A stretch of 64,000 bases of DNA from Tieghemostelium lacteum (lineage: Eukaryota; Evosea; Eumycetozoa; Dictyosteliales; Raperosteliaceae): NCBI GenBank assembly GCA_001606155.1, contig LODT01000028.1, positions 1,526,735 through 1,590,734 of the forward strand. Reading direction: 5' to 3'. Every line of letters begins with the position of its first letter. Within the stretch, counting starts at the first letter, position 1. Made by a program: the position numbers and the translations under genes. Of the stretch, positions 41,201 to 52,561 are shown in pieces. Under the pieces are notes generated by a model. It searched no databases and was not told the origin of the DNA. It saw nothing but the letters and a program-made list of their open reading frames with translations.

Positions 41201-42826
41201 TTAATTCGATTCCCAATCATGTACAAAAGAGTCGGTTCTCTTTTTTTGTAATTTACATTTTAATTTGAAATTGGATTTGAAGATGGGGTTGACAAAGTCA
41301 AGGTAGGGTATATATTGAGGTTCTGAAACTACTTTACCATTATTGTACTCTTGGTGTTGTACAATGACTGGTATTAGTTGTCTACTGTGTTTTGGTAGTT
41401 GTAGATCTTTGAGTTTTTTAGTTTGATAGGGCAGTAATTTAATTAGATCATATTCTCTAAGACTTCTAATTTCAAATCTGACTTTTGGGTCATTTGAATC
41501 TGGTATTTGATTGGGTTTCAAAAGAATATCAAATCCTAAAAAATCAATATTCTCATTCAATGGGATATCCATTGATTTCACTTTTGGATTCAGTTGTATA
41601 ACTAATTTCTTTGCACTAGATTCAGAGGCTTTGTTAAAGTAAATCAAGAGATTTCCAATAGATTGTGGATGATTGGTATCTATAATACTTTGATATATAT
41701 CCTGATACGATTTCTGTCTGAAATGACTGAATTTACCAGACAATATACAATCAAATCTGTGAATGATTCTCAGTGTGGTCATTACAGGAATTCTAGTGAA
41801 GTATTCTAATGGTATCTCTAGTGCCGATACATAAGGATTAACACACTCCTCCAAAACAATTTCCTTCATAAATCTCTCAATGAACTGTTCTGATTGAAAT
41901 TTTACAATATTCAGTGCCTCTATACCTTGGTAGATTGAATCTTCAACCTTATTATATTCCACAGGTCCCAATTGGTTTCGTAGTGTGTGTCTAATGAGAT
42001 TTCTGTGGTAGTCTGTTTTGGCATTCGAAGGATCACTGTGATATGCCAACTGATGAAATTTACAAAACTGAAATATCTTGTCTTTACCCACATTCAATAG
42101 AGGTCTAAGTAATTGAACTCCACTTTTACTTATATTCCTGGCCGTAGACATACAACTTAGACCATAATACCCACTACTTGTATTGAACCTCTGAACAAAC
42201 GTTTCAATTTGATCCGATTTATTACTGCCTATAAAGACATATTTACTCTTTTTCAAATCAGCAATTTCAATCATTTTCAATAACCGAAAATCTCTTAGTT
42301 TTGACATTAGTGCTGTTGAGGGTTGTTGTTGATTTTCATGTTGCATCGTAACTATTATATGTTCATCTAAAAACTCTTTGCCAATAGGACCTTGTTTCAC
42401 ATACTCTTTAATCTTCTCAATATCTTCTGATGGTTCATCAAGTTTGTGATCTATAGTCACCCCTATGAATTTTACTGAATCCGTAAGTGACGCATTCACT
42501 GTTTTCCATTGTTTTAATAGATAACATAATGAAATACTGTCACTACCTCCTGATATTCCAATTATTATATTATTTGTATACTTCTTTTGTTGTTTATTAT
42601 CATTATTATTCAACAAATCAATATTATTCTTTAGAATATCATTAAATGATTCTATAATTTCTAAATTTGATTCTTGAGTGAATATTGTGTGATCACTATT
42701 ATTAATATCTGATTTCAGTCTCTGTGGAACTGAAGGAATTGATGAATTCAAAGTACTAAAATATCTTCTAGAATAGTAGCTTTTCAAAATCGATATTGCA
42801 GTTGAACATAATTTGTTTTTTAACAT
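41201..42826 (-). CDS. tilS: tRNA(Ile)-lysidine synthase, probably mitochondrial
   Basis: 541 residues. The N-terminal 40 residues are basic and hydroxylated (LCSTAISILKSYYSRRYFST), a mitochondrial presequence. The PP-loop GISGGSDS (90-97) binds ATP, and GSNKSDQIETFVQRF plus LRPLLNVGKDKIFQFC match the TilS N-terminal domain. TilS converts C34 of tRNA-Ile(CAU) to lysidine so that it reads AUA; this is a bacterial and organellar reaction. A C-terminal substrate-binding domain seems present (about 430-530). Its stop lies 49 bases from the mre11 stop, a tight convergent pair. Confidence 0.88.
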   Translation of the reverse strand: MLKNKLCSTAISILKSYYSRRYFSTLNSSIPSVPQRLKSDINNSDHTIFTQESNLEIIESFNDILKNNIDLLNNNDNKQQKKYTNNIIIGISGGSDSISLCYLLKQWKTVNASLTDSVKFIGVTIDHKLDEPSEDIEKIKEYVKQGPIGKEFLDEHIIVTMQHENQQQPSTALMSKLRDFRLLKMIEIADLKKSKYVFIGSNKSDQIETFVQRFNTSSGYYGLSCMSTARNISKSGVQLLRPLLNVGKDKIFQFCKFHQLAYHSDPSNAKTDYHRNLIRHTLRNQLGPVEYNKVEDSIYQGIEALNIVKFQSEQFIERFMKEIVLEECVNPYVSALEIPLEYFTRIPVMTTLRIIHRFDCILSGKFSHFRQKSYQDIYQSIIDTNHPQSIGNLLIYFNKASESSAKKLVIQLNPKVKSMDIPLNENIDFLGFDILLKPNQIPDSNDPKVRFEIRSLREYDLIKLLPYQTKKLKDLQLPKHSRQLIPVIVQHQEYNNGKVVSEPQYIPYLDFVNPIFKSNFKLKCKLQKKRTDSFVHDWESN

Positions 42827-43201
42827 GTCAATGTTAGAAATAATAAAATCAAAAAAATATTTAATACTTAATTTTGGTTTATTGGTTTTTATGTAGACAA
42901 ATGGAATTACATCTATTTGTAGCCTGAAGTATCAATTTGAACTATTAACAATAAATTAACTACAATATCTAGTAGATCACTTGTTTTTTACGGTCAATAC
43001 GATCTCTTTAAAGATATTTCAAAGTTTCTAAGATTGCTGGCTACAGGTGAGCAATGTCAGAATCTTATAATATTCAATCAATTGTTATATGTAGATTAGG
43101 GGTGTGTATGATATACTTTAGTTTTATTAATGTCAAAGAAATTCCAAGTATGAAAATATAAAAATAATTATTTATTCAATTTTTGAATTTAAATTGCGGA
43201 T
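42827..43201. other. Intergenic with a coding-like fragment
   Basis: Separates tilS from the small gene at 43202. It contains the start-less fragment at 42941-43099, otherwise AT-rich DNA. Confidence 0.45.
42941..43099 (+). pseudogene. Coding-like fragment without start
   Basis: About 52 open codons with coding character (SRSLVFYGQYDLFKDISKF, LRLLATGEQCQNLIIF) end at TAG 43097. There is no ATG and no convincing splice acceptor that would join it to an upstream exon. It is probably debris of a lost gene; the family is not recognised. Confidence 0.3.
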
Positions 43202-43564
43202 ATGAGTGAAAACAAGAAGAATATATGTAAGACATAAATTTATAAACATCTACCACAACAACTAGTTTGTTTTTATTTTATGATTGATATTAACAAATTA
43301 TTATTTTTTACCCAGCTTCTAGATCAGGGGGTTCTCATAAGAGAAAAGGTTCGTATAATGAGAATGATGATGAGGATGATGGTATGTACAACATTATAAC
43401 AGGATTGAGACATAATAGGTAATTAATATTTAATTTATTTAGATCTGAAATTTTTGTTTGAAGAATTGAAAAGAGAATTTAAAAAATATAAAGAAGATTT
43501 AGATAAAAAGATCTTAGACTTAGAAATAATATATATTACAAATACCCTCGACACCAATTTATAA
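43202..43564 (+). CDS. Small charged coiled-coil protein, unknown
   Basis: Three short exons (about 43202-43226, 43316-43381, 43443-43564) join in frame to 70 residues. Introns are GTAAGA...CCCAG and GTATGT...TTTAG. The product has a basic/Ser N-terminus, an acidic run (NENDDEDDD) and an amphipathic helix (LFEELKREFKKYKEDLDKKI). No family is recognised. Support comes from three consistent splice sites and an even charge pattern; exon 2 start may be off by one base. Confidence 0.55.
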
Positions 43565-44077
43565 TTAAAAATTCATAAGAATATTAAATTATATTTTAGG
43601 GCCTTTTTAGGTTCATTTTAGTTCATAAATAATAAATTATATAAAAATTTTAATTCTTTTTTATTTTTAAAATTCCCTTAAGAAACACAGGTATTTGGAT
43701 TAAATTTGATTATTTGAATAATTTTTTTTCATTATTTTTTATTTAATCTTATGTTAAACCATAATATTAGTGAAAAAAAGAGGGATTCAAATTGGAGAAT
43801 AAACATCTTTCATTTATCTACAACAACTACATACCAACAATAAAATCAAAATAACATTAATAGATTTTTATAAAGTGTGATTGGAACTTATGTTTTTGAT
43901 TTTTACATTTGACCAAATAGATATTTTTATACTTCAGAGAATTGTAAAAATCAAAGAAATCAAAAAGAAAATGGATATTTTGATTTTGCCTCATTATATA
44001 ACATTACTGGTGTATTTTGACAATTTTTCATTTGTCTTTTTGATTTTTTTATTGTAAAGACATAAACATAAAAGAAA
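43565..44077. other. Intergenic, AT-rich promoter
   Basis: 513 bases with T-runs upstream of the first IPT/EGF gene. No gene or known element seen. Confidence 0.45.
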
Positions 44078-47000
44078 ATGAAATTTTATGTATTTTTACT
44101 ATTTGTGGTAATATTTGTGGTAATAGGAAAAAGTGAAGGATTTCAATTTGGTAATATTACTTCTAGACCATTACAATCAGGTTTAAATTCTATTGGTAAT
44201 ATATTGAGATCAGATGCCTCTCAAGATTATCAGAGTTATTTGGATTCTACCAATCAATTTAATATATTGGTTCAGACACAAACTAATGTATATTCAATAG
44301 TTTTGGCATCTGTTGTAGGAGGTACTGATGGTACTCCTATATCTCTAACAGGTACACTATTTGCTGGAATTCCTGATCTAACCAATTACAATATCCTATC
44401 AGTATCTTGTGGATACAGAGCTCAAACCAATATCTTTATGACTGAATCTGAATTTGCACTGGTACAAGATATTGGTTTATCCTCTCAAGTTAGACTCTAT
44501 GAATTCTATTCTTCACCTGGAAACCATGTAAAATGGGTTACAAATCCAAATAGACTAATAGTACTCACCAAACAATCAGCAATATCAGAAGTTGAAATTT
44601 ATACATTAGCTTCATCAGCTCCAAACACAGGTTTCACAGTTTCTAATAATCCCACAAAAACTCTTTCTCTTAATGAATTGGACTCTGTAGTCAATTTTAT
44701 GTATTATGACGGTGCTTCATTTATCTATGCATTCAAAGATTCCATATTTTATCAATATAATGTAGGACCAAGTGCTACCAATGGGTTCGAACTATCAGGT
44801 AGTTCAAGTGCAATTGTTGGTGGATCGACACTATCAAGAGGTGCTGCAGTTGCTACCGCATCTCTACTCTATGTATGTTCACAAGTTAGTGGTATGGTAA
44901 ATATAGAACAATTCGATCCAAATACATTGTCAGCAGCTCAAATGGATCCAATTAGTGGTGGACTATATACTATTTCTTCATGTCTAAGTGCTCAATATGA
45001 CCAGTTTAAGGGTATTGTATTCTTCTTGATTCAAGCTACAGATGGTACTCTTGGTTTTATATCATTCCCTACTTCAACCACTACCTTTTCTGGTCTTACC
45101 GTCAATTGGATTCCATTATTAAATGCTCCTATGTCTGCCAATAAGCAATCTTATTCACTAGGTTTACTCAACCCAGATCCATCTATACAAGCACGTTTGT
45201 CTATTGTCTTACCCAATGCAACACTCATTCATTTCCCATACACTTCATATTGTCCAAATGATTGTAGTGGACATGGAATATGTTTTGAAACTACTTGCAC
45301 TTGTGATGCTGATTATGTCTTAGATGATTGCAGTATATTGGAACCTACTATAACTGGCATAACCCGTGTATCCTATTCCTCACCATCCAACGTAACCATT
45401 CTAGGTACAGGCTTTATAAATGCTACAACTATTGAAATATCCATTTCGGGTATTGTAGAATGCACCAATGCTGTATATATAAGTTCAACTGAAATTCATT
45501 GTACAACTAATGATTTCACAGATTCTTCTCTCTCACCTTTTCAGAATCAAACTTTGACATTAAAGCTTGACAGTTATGAATCTGATCCTGTTGATATTGG
45601 ATTAATATTCACATCACCTAAAGTCACTTCTATTGACCAGAATGAAGGTATTGTAACAGTTAGAGGATCAGATTTCTACACATTAACTTTTATGGAGATT
45701 AAGTTAGGAAGCCAGTCTTGGGAAAATATTCACACTTTAAGTGATGGCTCAGGATATGCATGTGTATTACCTAACAATGCAGATAAGCAGAATCTAACTG
45801 TATTAGCAGTTGGACAACCACAAATAGACCCATATTACAACCAAGATTTCATTCCAGAACCATATTTGACATCACTCTCGCAAAATGTAATACCAACAGC
45901 TTCTACTGTGATTACAATCAATGGAAAGTTCTTTAATGTCTATACAGGTGAACAATGGTATGTCGTACAAGGTAACATTAAAACACTTGTTACACCAATT
46001 GCTACTAATACAACTGCTTTAATATACACAACTGTTAATGGTCTAATACCAAACACCCATATATCAGTAACCTTAAAACCATCTGGAATGACATCCAACT
46101 TACTTTCATTCACTTATGAATCTGCAACCGTTACCTCAATATCTCAAATGTCACCTGAAACCAATTTGATAAACATCCGAGGTACTAACTTAGGTAACTC
46201 TGATTTCTCTGTCAATGTAAAAGATCCAAAAGGTTCAGAACTGAAATTAATAGAGGTTTCCAACACTCAAATTGACTGTGAACTAAAGAACGATACCATT
46301 AAAGGTACATTTACAATTGATGTCATAGGATCAGATACCATTGAAATACCATTGAACTTGAAACCAAATATTGATTCCATAAGCTACCCATCCATCCATG
46401 GTGGATCTAATATCACAATTCAAGGTGAATTCTTATGGAATACAACAGTAGCTATGAACACTGGTTCTTTTGATGACTATATTACATGCAACTCTGAGGG
46501 GTTAACAAATTACCCTGTATCTACACTTATATGTCCTAATATAGTTTCTGGAACAGGTACTATTAATTATAGAGTTGTATCACAGTTATCAGGACAAATG
46601 AATTTAGAATCATCTTATGACACCACTTATCATCCACCTATTCTCTCATCCATTAATCCTACAAGTTACAGACAAGGTCAGACTGTAAAATTCACAATCA
46701 CAGGTAGTGAATTCAATGATGCAGTGAACAGTGTCAGCATTAATAATGAAGATTGTGAAATTATTCATAATATTGAAGGAGAGGTTATCTGTACTCTAGT
46801 ACCAGTAACTGATCCATCAACTGTAACCAATCCAGTCTCTGTATCATTAGATCTAAGCGGTGTAAAAGGGTACAATAACAATACTCTAATCTACCAAAAA
46901 TCATGTCCAGATCAATGTTCAAACAAAGGTACTTGTGACAATATAACTGGTAAATGTACTTGTATGGCTGAATACACTGGTGATAATTGCTCCCAACTAA

Positions 47001-47104
47001 AACAAGATTCCTCAGAAGATGAAATTTCATACAGTACTTTAACAACAGTTAATTTTACTCTAGTTATTCTAATTTTAATTGTCATTTTATTATGTCAGCC
47101 CTAA
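44078..47104 (+). CDS. IPT/TIG and EGF-like surface protein 1
   Basis: 1008 residues in one exon. A signal peptide (MKFYVFLLFVVIFVVIGKSEG) leads into a beta-rich N-terminal region (about 22-385), an EGF-like module (CPNDCSGHGICFETTCTC, about 391-417), a series of IPT/TIG immunoglobulin-like repeats (about 420-930; PTITGITRVS, PKVTSIDQNEG, PPILSSINPTSYRQGQ), a second EGF-like module (CPDQCSNKGTCDNITGKCTC, about 942-970) and a hydrophobic C-terminus. The last suggests a GPI anchor. Many NxT/S sequons are present. Dictyostelids use such proteins (Tgr and relatives) in cell adhesion and recognition, but this architecture alone does not show which. It is a tandem paralogue of the next gene. Confidence 0.82.
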   Translation: MKFYVFLLFVVIFVVIGKSEGFQFGNITSRPLQSGLNSIGNILRSDASQDYQSYLDSTNQFNILVQTQTNVYSIVLASVVGGTDGTPISLTGTLFAGIPDLTNYNILSVSCGYRAQTNIFMTESEFALVQDIGLSSQVRLYEFYSSPGNHVKWVTNPNRLIVLTKQSAISEVEIYTLASSAPNTGFTVSNNPTKTLSLNELDSVVNFMYYDGASFIYAFKDSIFYQYNVGPSATNGFELSGSSSAIVGGSTLSRGAAVATASLLYVCSQVSGMVNIEQFDPNTLSAAQMDPISGGLYTISSCLSAQYDQFKGIVFFLIQATDGTLGFISFPTSTTTFSGLTVNWIPLLNAPMSANKQSYSLGLLNPDPSIQARLSIVLPNATLIHFPYTSYCPNDCSGHGICFETTCTCDADYVLDDCSILEPTITGITRVSYSSPSNVTILGTGFINATTIEISISGIVECTNAVYISSTEIHCTTNDFTDSSLSPFQNQTLTLKLDSYESDPVDIGLIFTSPKVTSIDQNEGIVTVRGSDFYTLTFMEIKLGSQSWENIHTLSDGSGYACVLPNNADKQNLTVLAVGQPQIDPYYNQDFIPEPYLTSLSQNVIPTASTVITINGKFFNVYTGEQWYVVQGNIKTLVTPIATNTTALIYTTVNGLIPNTHISVTLKPSGMTSNLLSFTYESATVTSISQMSPETNLINIRGTNLGNSDFSVNVKDPKGSELKLIEVSNTQIDCELKNDTIKGTFTIDVIGSDTIEIPLNLKPNIDSISYPSIHGGSNITIQGEFLWNTTVAMNTGSFDDYITCNSEGLTNYPVSTLICPNIVSGTGTINYRVVSQLSGQMNLESSYDTTYHPPILSSINPTSYRQGQTVKFTITGSEFNDAVNSVSINNEDCEIIHNIEGEVICTLVPVTDPSTVTNPVSVSLDLSGVKGYNNNTLIYQKSCPDQCSNKGTCDNITGKCTCMAEYTGDNCSQLKQDSSEDEISYSTLTTVNFTLVILILIVILLCQP

Positions 47105-47405
47105 AATATTAGTTTAATACAACCTGTATGTGGTTTTGGAATAAAAAAACCAATGAAAATTACTGAATGTAGAAATAAATAATGGTTTTACAAAGTCATT
47201 TTTGAACTGAAATCTCTTCAAAATAGTTCTATGCTATTGGTATATAAAGGTTTAATGTGTTTAATTGACTTTTATAATAAATGTGAATTTATTTTTGATT
47301 AAAACACATTTTTACAAATTCAAAGAATTAAGATATTTTTATTTTTTTTAATCCCTATTGTAAAACTAGCCAGTTTTTTTAATTCCTTTTCATTTAAGAT
47401 TAAAT
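47105..47405. other. Intergenic between tandem paralogues
   Basis: About 300 AT-rich bases without a gene. Confidence 0.45.
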
Positions 47406-50371
47406 ATGAAATTATATTATTTATTAGTAATAATACTTTTAATTCATTATTGTAATGGTGAAGCCCCGTGGTTATCAACCAATCTCAAAACTTTAGCAGA
47501 TCGTCAAGGAAATCCAATTACTGGTATTGTAAGTTGTTAAATCAATATTCTAAATAATTGGGTTACATTTTAATTAATATTTATATATAATAGACTAAAA
47601 TAGTTGCAACAGACGATTATAATTTAGAGGACCCTATATATAGTATAGCAATTTCAACTAGTACCTATTTTTATTCATTACCATTGGTAATTGTGCTATT
47701 TAACAATGAGGCAACTAAATTGTATGGGTCAAATGTTCCAGATACATTTACTGTTACCAATGGTGGAGCAGTGAATTCTGTAATCTACATGACATCTAGT
47801 AAAGTTGGAATTGCATTGTTAGGAAATTTTCCAACATTGTTTGATACACCTTTAGTATCTACCTCCTCACCCACACAGAATCTCTATTTCTTACCAAAAA
47901 CTTTAACTGGTGAATCCTCCGATTATGTATTATTATCCTATAGTCTTGTTAATGGAGTTCAACAATACAATCTCTTTCCTGTAATTGGTATCTTTTTCAA
48001 CCAAATTCAACCACTTAACAAAACCTTTACAGCTGCATCACCTGATATCTACTCATTCTATGATGGAGGTATTTACATTTACTCTTTTACTTCAGCAAAC
48101 ACCATTTCAAAGACACATGTATTTGGTACCATTCCCACCATTTTTTCATCAGACTTAGGGTTTACACCATCAGTAGGTTTTGCAGTTAGTAATAATAGTA
48201 AAGTATTTGTAGCCTATGTTGATTCAACAAATGGAGGAGGCTATTTAAATGTATATACCTCTGCTTTTGTTTTAATTAATAGTTCACCAATTCTACTCGG
48301 TGCTGATATTGTAACTTTCCATGATGTTACATATGATCGTGCAAAAGATATGATATTCTTCAGTGTACTTTTTTCAAATGGAAACTTTGGGGTTGTTACA
48401 ACTCCATCCACTGGATCTGTAGTTAAGACTAAAAACATGGGAATAGATTCAACTAATGGTCAGTTCAGAGCCATCTCTGTATATCCACCTGATTCAGCAA
48501 TATATTTAGTATCAACCAATGGTTCATTACAAGCTATTCAGTATTCATCATTGTGTGAGAATAACTGTAATAACCAAGGAACTTGTTCAGGTACAGTTTG
48601 TACATGTTATGCCCAATACGCTGGAAATGCATGTCAAGCTATAAAACCAATTATAAACACTATCACAGGTGCTGAATTTTATATAGATTCAATAATAACC
48701 TTGATAGGATCTTCTCTAAATCATGGTACATTCACTGTATCAATCAATGGTAGTACTTGTGCACCTGGAAATTCATCTCAAGATGGAACATCACTAACAT
48801 GTACATTCTCAGCATCAGAAGCATCATCATTCAATCCATTGGAAGCTCAGGCTATCAATGTAAACTTTCCAGATTTAAGTTTCCAATACCCAGAATTCAC
48901 ATATAAGATATTCCCTCAACCCATTATAACATTAGTTTCCCAGCCATTCCAAAATTTGCGTATTGATGGCTCTGGTTTATACTATAATTTTTTGACTGCA
49001 TTTCTAAATAATGTTGCTTTAAGTATTTCTGTCGTTTCTGATTCAACAATGTGGTCGATCGTATCGTTTAATGGGCCTTCCAATAACCTCACAATATCTT
49101 CACATTCCGGAACAGTTTATTATAACGAATACTTGGTTTTGAGACCACAGGTATATTTTACCAATCAAGTTCCTACCACATCCACAAATTTGACAGTTAC
49201 AGGTAAATTCTTTACTGCCACTCCCAATTTGAATTACACTCTTCGTCTAGGTACTACTCCTAATTTTGTACTTGTACCAGTAGTACCTGTAAATGATACT
49301 ATTATAATCAGTGAAATACCACAACTTACACAATGCACTAATAATGTCAATATTCTAACTAGTTATCCAAGTTCCTCATCTAATCAGTCTGATATTATTG
49401 GAATTCAGTATTTTTCAGCAACCATCACCAACTATACACAAATAACACCTTCCAATCAGGTGGTATTCAGTGGTACTAACTTTGGTTTCAATCTAACTTT
49501 TTGTACCTATATAGTTACTTCTGGAGATCCTATTTATTTACTATCAGGAACACAAACTGAAATTACTTTTAAGTTACCTCCAACAGTTTACTCTAGAGTA
49601 ATCACTATATCCACTCTATTTATAACTATAGATGTCCCACTCAATTTGAAACCTAAAATACTCTCAATTACTAAACCACCTATCATAGGTGGAAACCTTA
49701 CCATTACTGGTGAATATCTCAATGGTACACTCATTTCACACGATAGTACACTTTTAGATAGTTGTGAATTCGTTGGTGCCTCTAATTACCCTGCAACTAT
49801 AATTTGTCAAAATTTCCCTGCTGGAAGTGGTACATTTACTCTCTCCTCAGTTTCAAAATTAGCCGGAACTGATGACCAAGAAAGTGATATTTTTAATACA
49901 TCTTATCATCCACCAATAATCTCAGAAATATCACCAAAATCCTATTCCAAAGGAATCTCAACTCAATTTACACTTACTGGTACTAATTTTGATGTAAATT
50001 CCACTGTAATAATTAATGGTGAAAACTGTACCCTCTCTACAGATACAGTACCCACTGGTAATATCTATTGTACTCTATTGTCAAATATTGATCCAACACT
50101 AGTAACCAATCCAGTTAGTGTCAGTGTAACCTTTGATTCAGTTGTAGGTTTCCTCAACACTACTCTAATCTACCAAAAACCATGTCCAAATCAATGTACA
50201 AATATCAATCAAGGTGCTTGTCAATATTCAACTGGTAAATGTAAATGTTCAGAACTCTACCAGGGTGATGATTGCTCTGATCTAAAAACTGATAACATAT
50301 CCTCCTCTACTAAACTCACTTCCTCTTCAATTATCATCCTGTTATCATTCATTTTATTTTATATAATTTAA
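47406..50371 (+). CDS. IPT/TIG and EGF-like surface protein 2
   Basis: Two exons, 47406-47528 and 47594-50371 (intron GTAAGT...AATAG), give 966 residues. Exon 1 supplies the signal peptide (MKLYYLLVIILLIHYCNG). The layout repeats that of the neighbour: beta-rich head, EGF-like module (CENNCNNQGTCSGTVCTC, about 361-386), IPT/TIG repeats, second EGF-like module (CPNQCTNINQGACQYSTGKC, about 903-932) and a GPI-type hydrophobic tail (SSSIIILLSFILFYII). The last 100 residues align closely with the first copy (TNPVSVS, NTTLIYQK). Unlike copy 1 it has an intron near the N-terminus, so copy 1 may have lost it. Confidence 0.82.
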
Positions 50372-51446
50372 ATTATTAAAACAGTTTAATAGTTTAATTA
50401 TGAAAACACATAAATAAAAAAGAAATACATTGAAATAAAAAGTAGTATTTTCTATCAATACCACTACCTTGTTGGGAAATATTAAAAACAGAAGCTGTTT
50501 CTAAATCAGCAAAACCATGGTTTAGTAGAGATGATTTGGTCTATTTGATGGAAGAGAATTTGATATTAGTGGTGACAGAAATGACAAAATACTTTAAATA
50601 GATTTAACCATCCCATTGCTGGTATCAATTTACCAATTGGAAATCACAAATGTTATATTTAGAATTAAATATTGTTAATGAAAAGGTTGCCTTAGGCTCC
50701 TCCTGGTTTATTTTTTGAAGATAGAAGATAAGTTCCATTATTTTAAAAATAGTAGTACTGAAGTACATCAGAAGTTGTAAATGAGTTGGGGTCTTATCTT
50801 CAGAAATTCCTAAATAAAATATAAATATTCAATTCATAAACAAAAGTTTACCACATTGTGCATGTTTACTATTGAAACATTAAAATTATTGTAAATGATT
50901 AAAGGGGTTTTGAGTGAGTTGGGTAGATAAATTTATCAACCTCATACCTATTCTATAATCATCACTTGTGGGGGTTTTTGTACATTCAATTTGTCCAATT
51001 CTATTTATACATTGAGTTGTTTAAATATTGGGGAATATAAATGATTGAAAATGTCGTTGATCATTTTGATAAAATTAAATAAATTCAAATTTAAATTAAT
51101 TTTGTAAAATGTTTGAGGATTTTGTGGGGGTTATTCGGAGGTAGAGGGATCAAAAATAAAAAAAAATGTTTTGTGATTGTTCAAATAGACAATTTTTATG
51201 TTCAATTTTTAAATTTACCACATTTAAATAGTGTAACCCAACCCATTTACAATATTTGGATTGTAAAATAAATGTGGTAGTGTTTTTTGTGTAAAAACTC
51301 TTGGTTCATTAGTGGTGATTAACTTTGAGATTATATAATCAATGGTTTCAATCAAGTATAAAAAGTTTCATATTTTCATTTATTTTAAACATTAAATATT
51401 AATTATTTAAATAACAAAAACAAATACTAATTATCTAAAATCTAAA
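50372..51446. promoter_or_regulatory. Discoidin upstream region with two G-box-like motifs
   Basis: TGTGGGGGT occurs at 50967-50975 and 51124-51132, about 480 and 320 bases before the discoidin ATG. G-rich boxes bound by G-box binding factor control many developmentally regulated dictyostelid genes, so these are candidate sites (inference). Between about 50480 and 50760 there are weak coding-like pieces in several frames (for example NRFNHPIAGINLPIGNHK) that look like debris of a lost gene. Confidence 0.45.
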
Positions 51447-52285
51447 ATGGCAACATTAACATCTATCCCAACCAATGCTGTTCCTTGTATTGCAAATGCT
51501 CTACTAAACTTTAGAACTAGTACTGACTTCAATGCTGATCATGGTGCTAAAAACTGTGTATTAAACTTTGCAAATAATAAAGCATCTGGAACTGATGGTT
51601 CTGAAGCTTGGTGTTCATGTATGTCTAAATTCCATTACTTTTGATATTTTCAATAATATACTTATAATTAAAACATTTATTAGCCATTTTGGATAAAAAT
51701 CAATGGATAATGTTTTCTAGTCCTATTGCTAGAGAATATACCCACTTTTCAATTCAAGGAAGAGGTGAATTTCCACAATGGGTAACATCATTCTATATTA
51801 AATATTCATTAGATAATGTTACTTGGACTGATTACAATAACAAGCAAATGTTCAGTGGTAATACTGATCAACAAACTGTGATTACTTATGCATTCCAAAA
51901 ACCAATTTTAGCAAGATCAGTTGCTATTCATGTTGAGAGTTGGAATTCACATATTTCAATGAGATGTGAATTATATTCTAAACCATTACTACCACAATCC
52001 TTTGTACAAACAGGTACTGTTGCCATTGGTAATAGAGATATCAACACTGGTACTGGTTCAAGAAGTACAACTAGAAAAGTTACATTCCCACAACTATTCA
52101 GTATGGTTCCAAAAGTTGTCATTGGTACTAACCATACTGATACTAGTCATGACAATGGTCAAACTCGTTGGGATGTCCAAGCTAAGAATATTACTGAGAC
52201 TGGTTTTGATTGTGTATTTACAACCTGGGGTAATAGTAATGTCTATGATCTCAGAGCTGATTATGTTGCAGTTCAAAATATTTAA
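51447..52285 (+). CDS. Discoidin (galactose/GalNAc-binding lectin)
   Basis: Two exons, 51447-51618 and 51684-52285 (intron GTATGT...ATTAG), give 257 residues, the discoidin length. The N-terminal discoidin (F5/8 type C) domain spans about 1-155 (GSEAWCSS, NQWIMFSS, FSIQGRGEFPQWVTSFYIKY, ILARSVAIHVESWNSHISMR). The C-terminal H-type lectin domain spans about 160-257 (VQTGTVAIG, RKVTFPQLFSMVPKVVIG, FDCVFTTWG). Discoidins are abundant secreted or cytosolic lectins of early development, used in cell-substrate adhesion and spore-coat material. The RGD found in D. discoideum discoidin I is not present; the nearest string is RGE. There is no signal peptide, as usual for the family. Confidence 0.93.
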
Positions 52286-52396
52286 ATTTGATTGATTTTT
52301 ATCAAAACTTTTTTGAACATTTATATTTTTAAATAAATTGATTCTAAATATTGACTGGAAATGTATAAAATGTATTGGTATTGTTGATGATTATGT

Positions 52397-52491
52397 TGTT
52401 GCTGTACAGATAGTATAATTGGTGGTACAGCTGCTGTAAGTTACTGCACTTGTACCATTTGTTTCTGGACGACTTACTGATGAAGTGTATC
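52397..52491 (-). pseudogene. Short coding-like fragment, minus strand
   Basis: About 30 codons with a Thr/Ser/Cys composition typical of secreted proteins (YTSSVSRPETNGTSAVTY, CTTNYTICTATT) end in TAA at 52397. The sequence upstream on this strand is occupied by another gene, so no start or earlier exon is available. It is possibly debris. Confidence 0.2.
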
Positions 52492-52561
52492 TCAGAAATT
52501 AGATTTTGTTAAAAAAAAAAAAGTCTTTTTTAATATTTTTTTTTTTTGAATATAACAAGAG

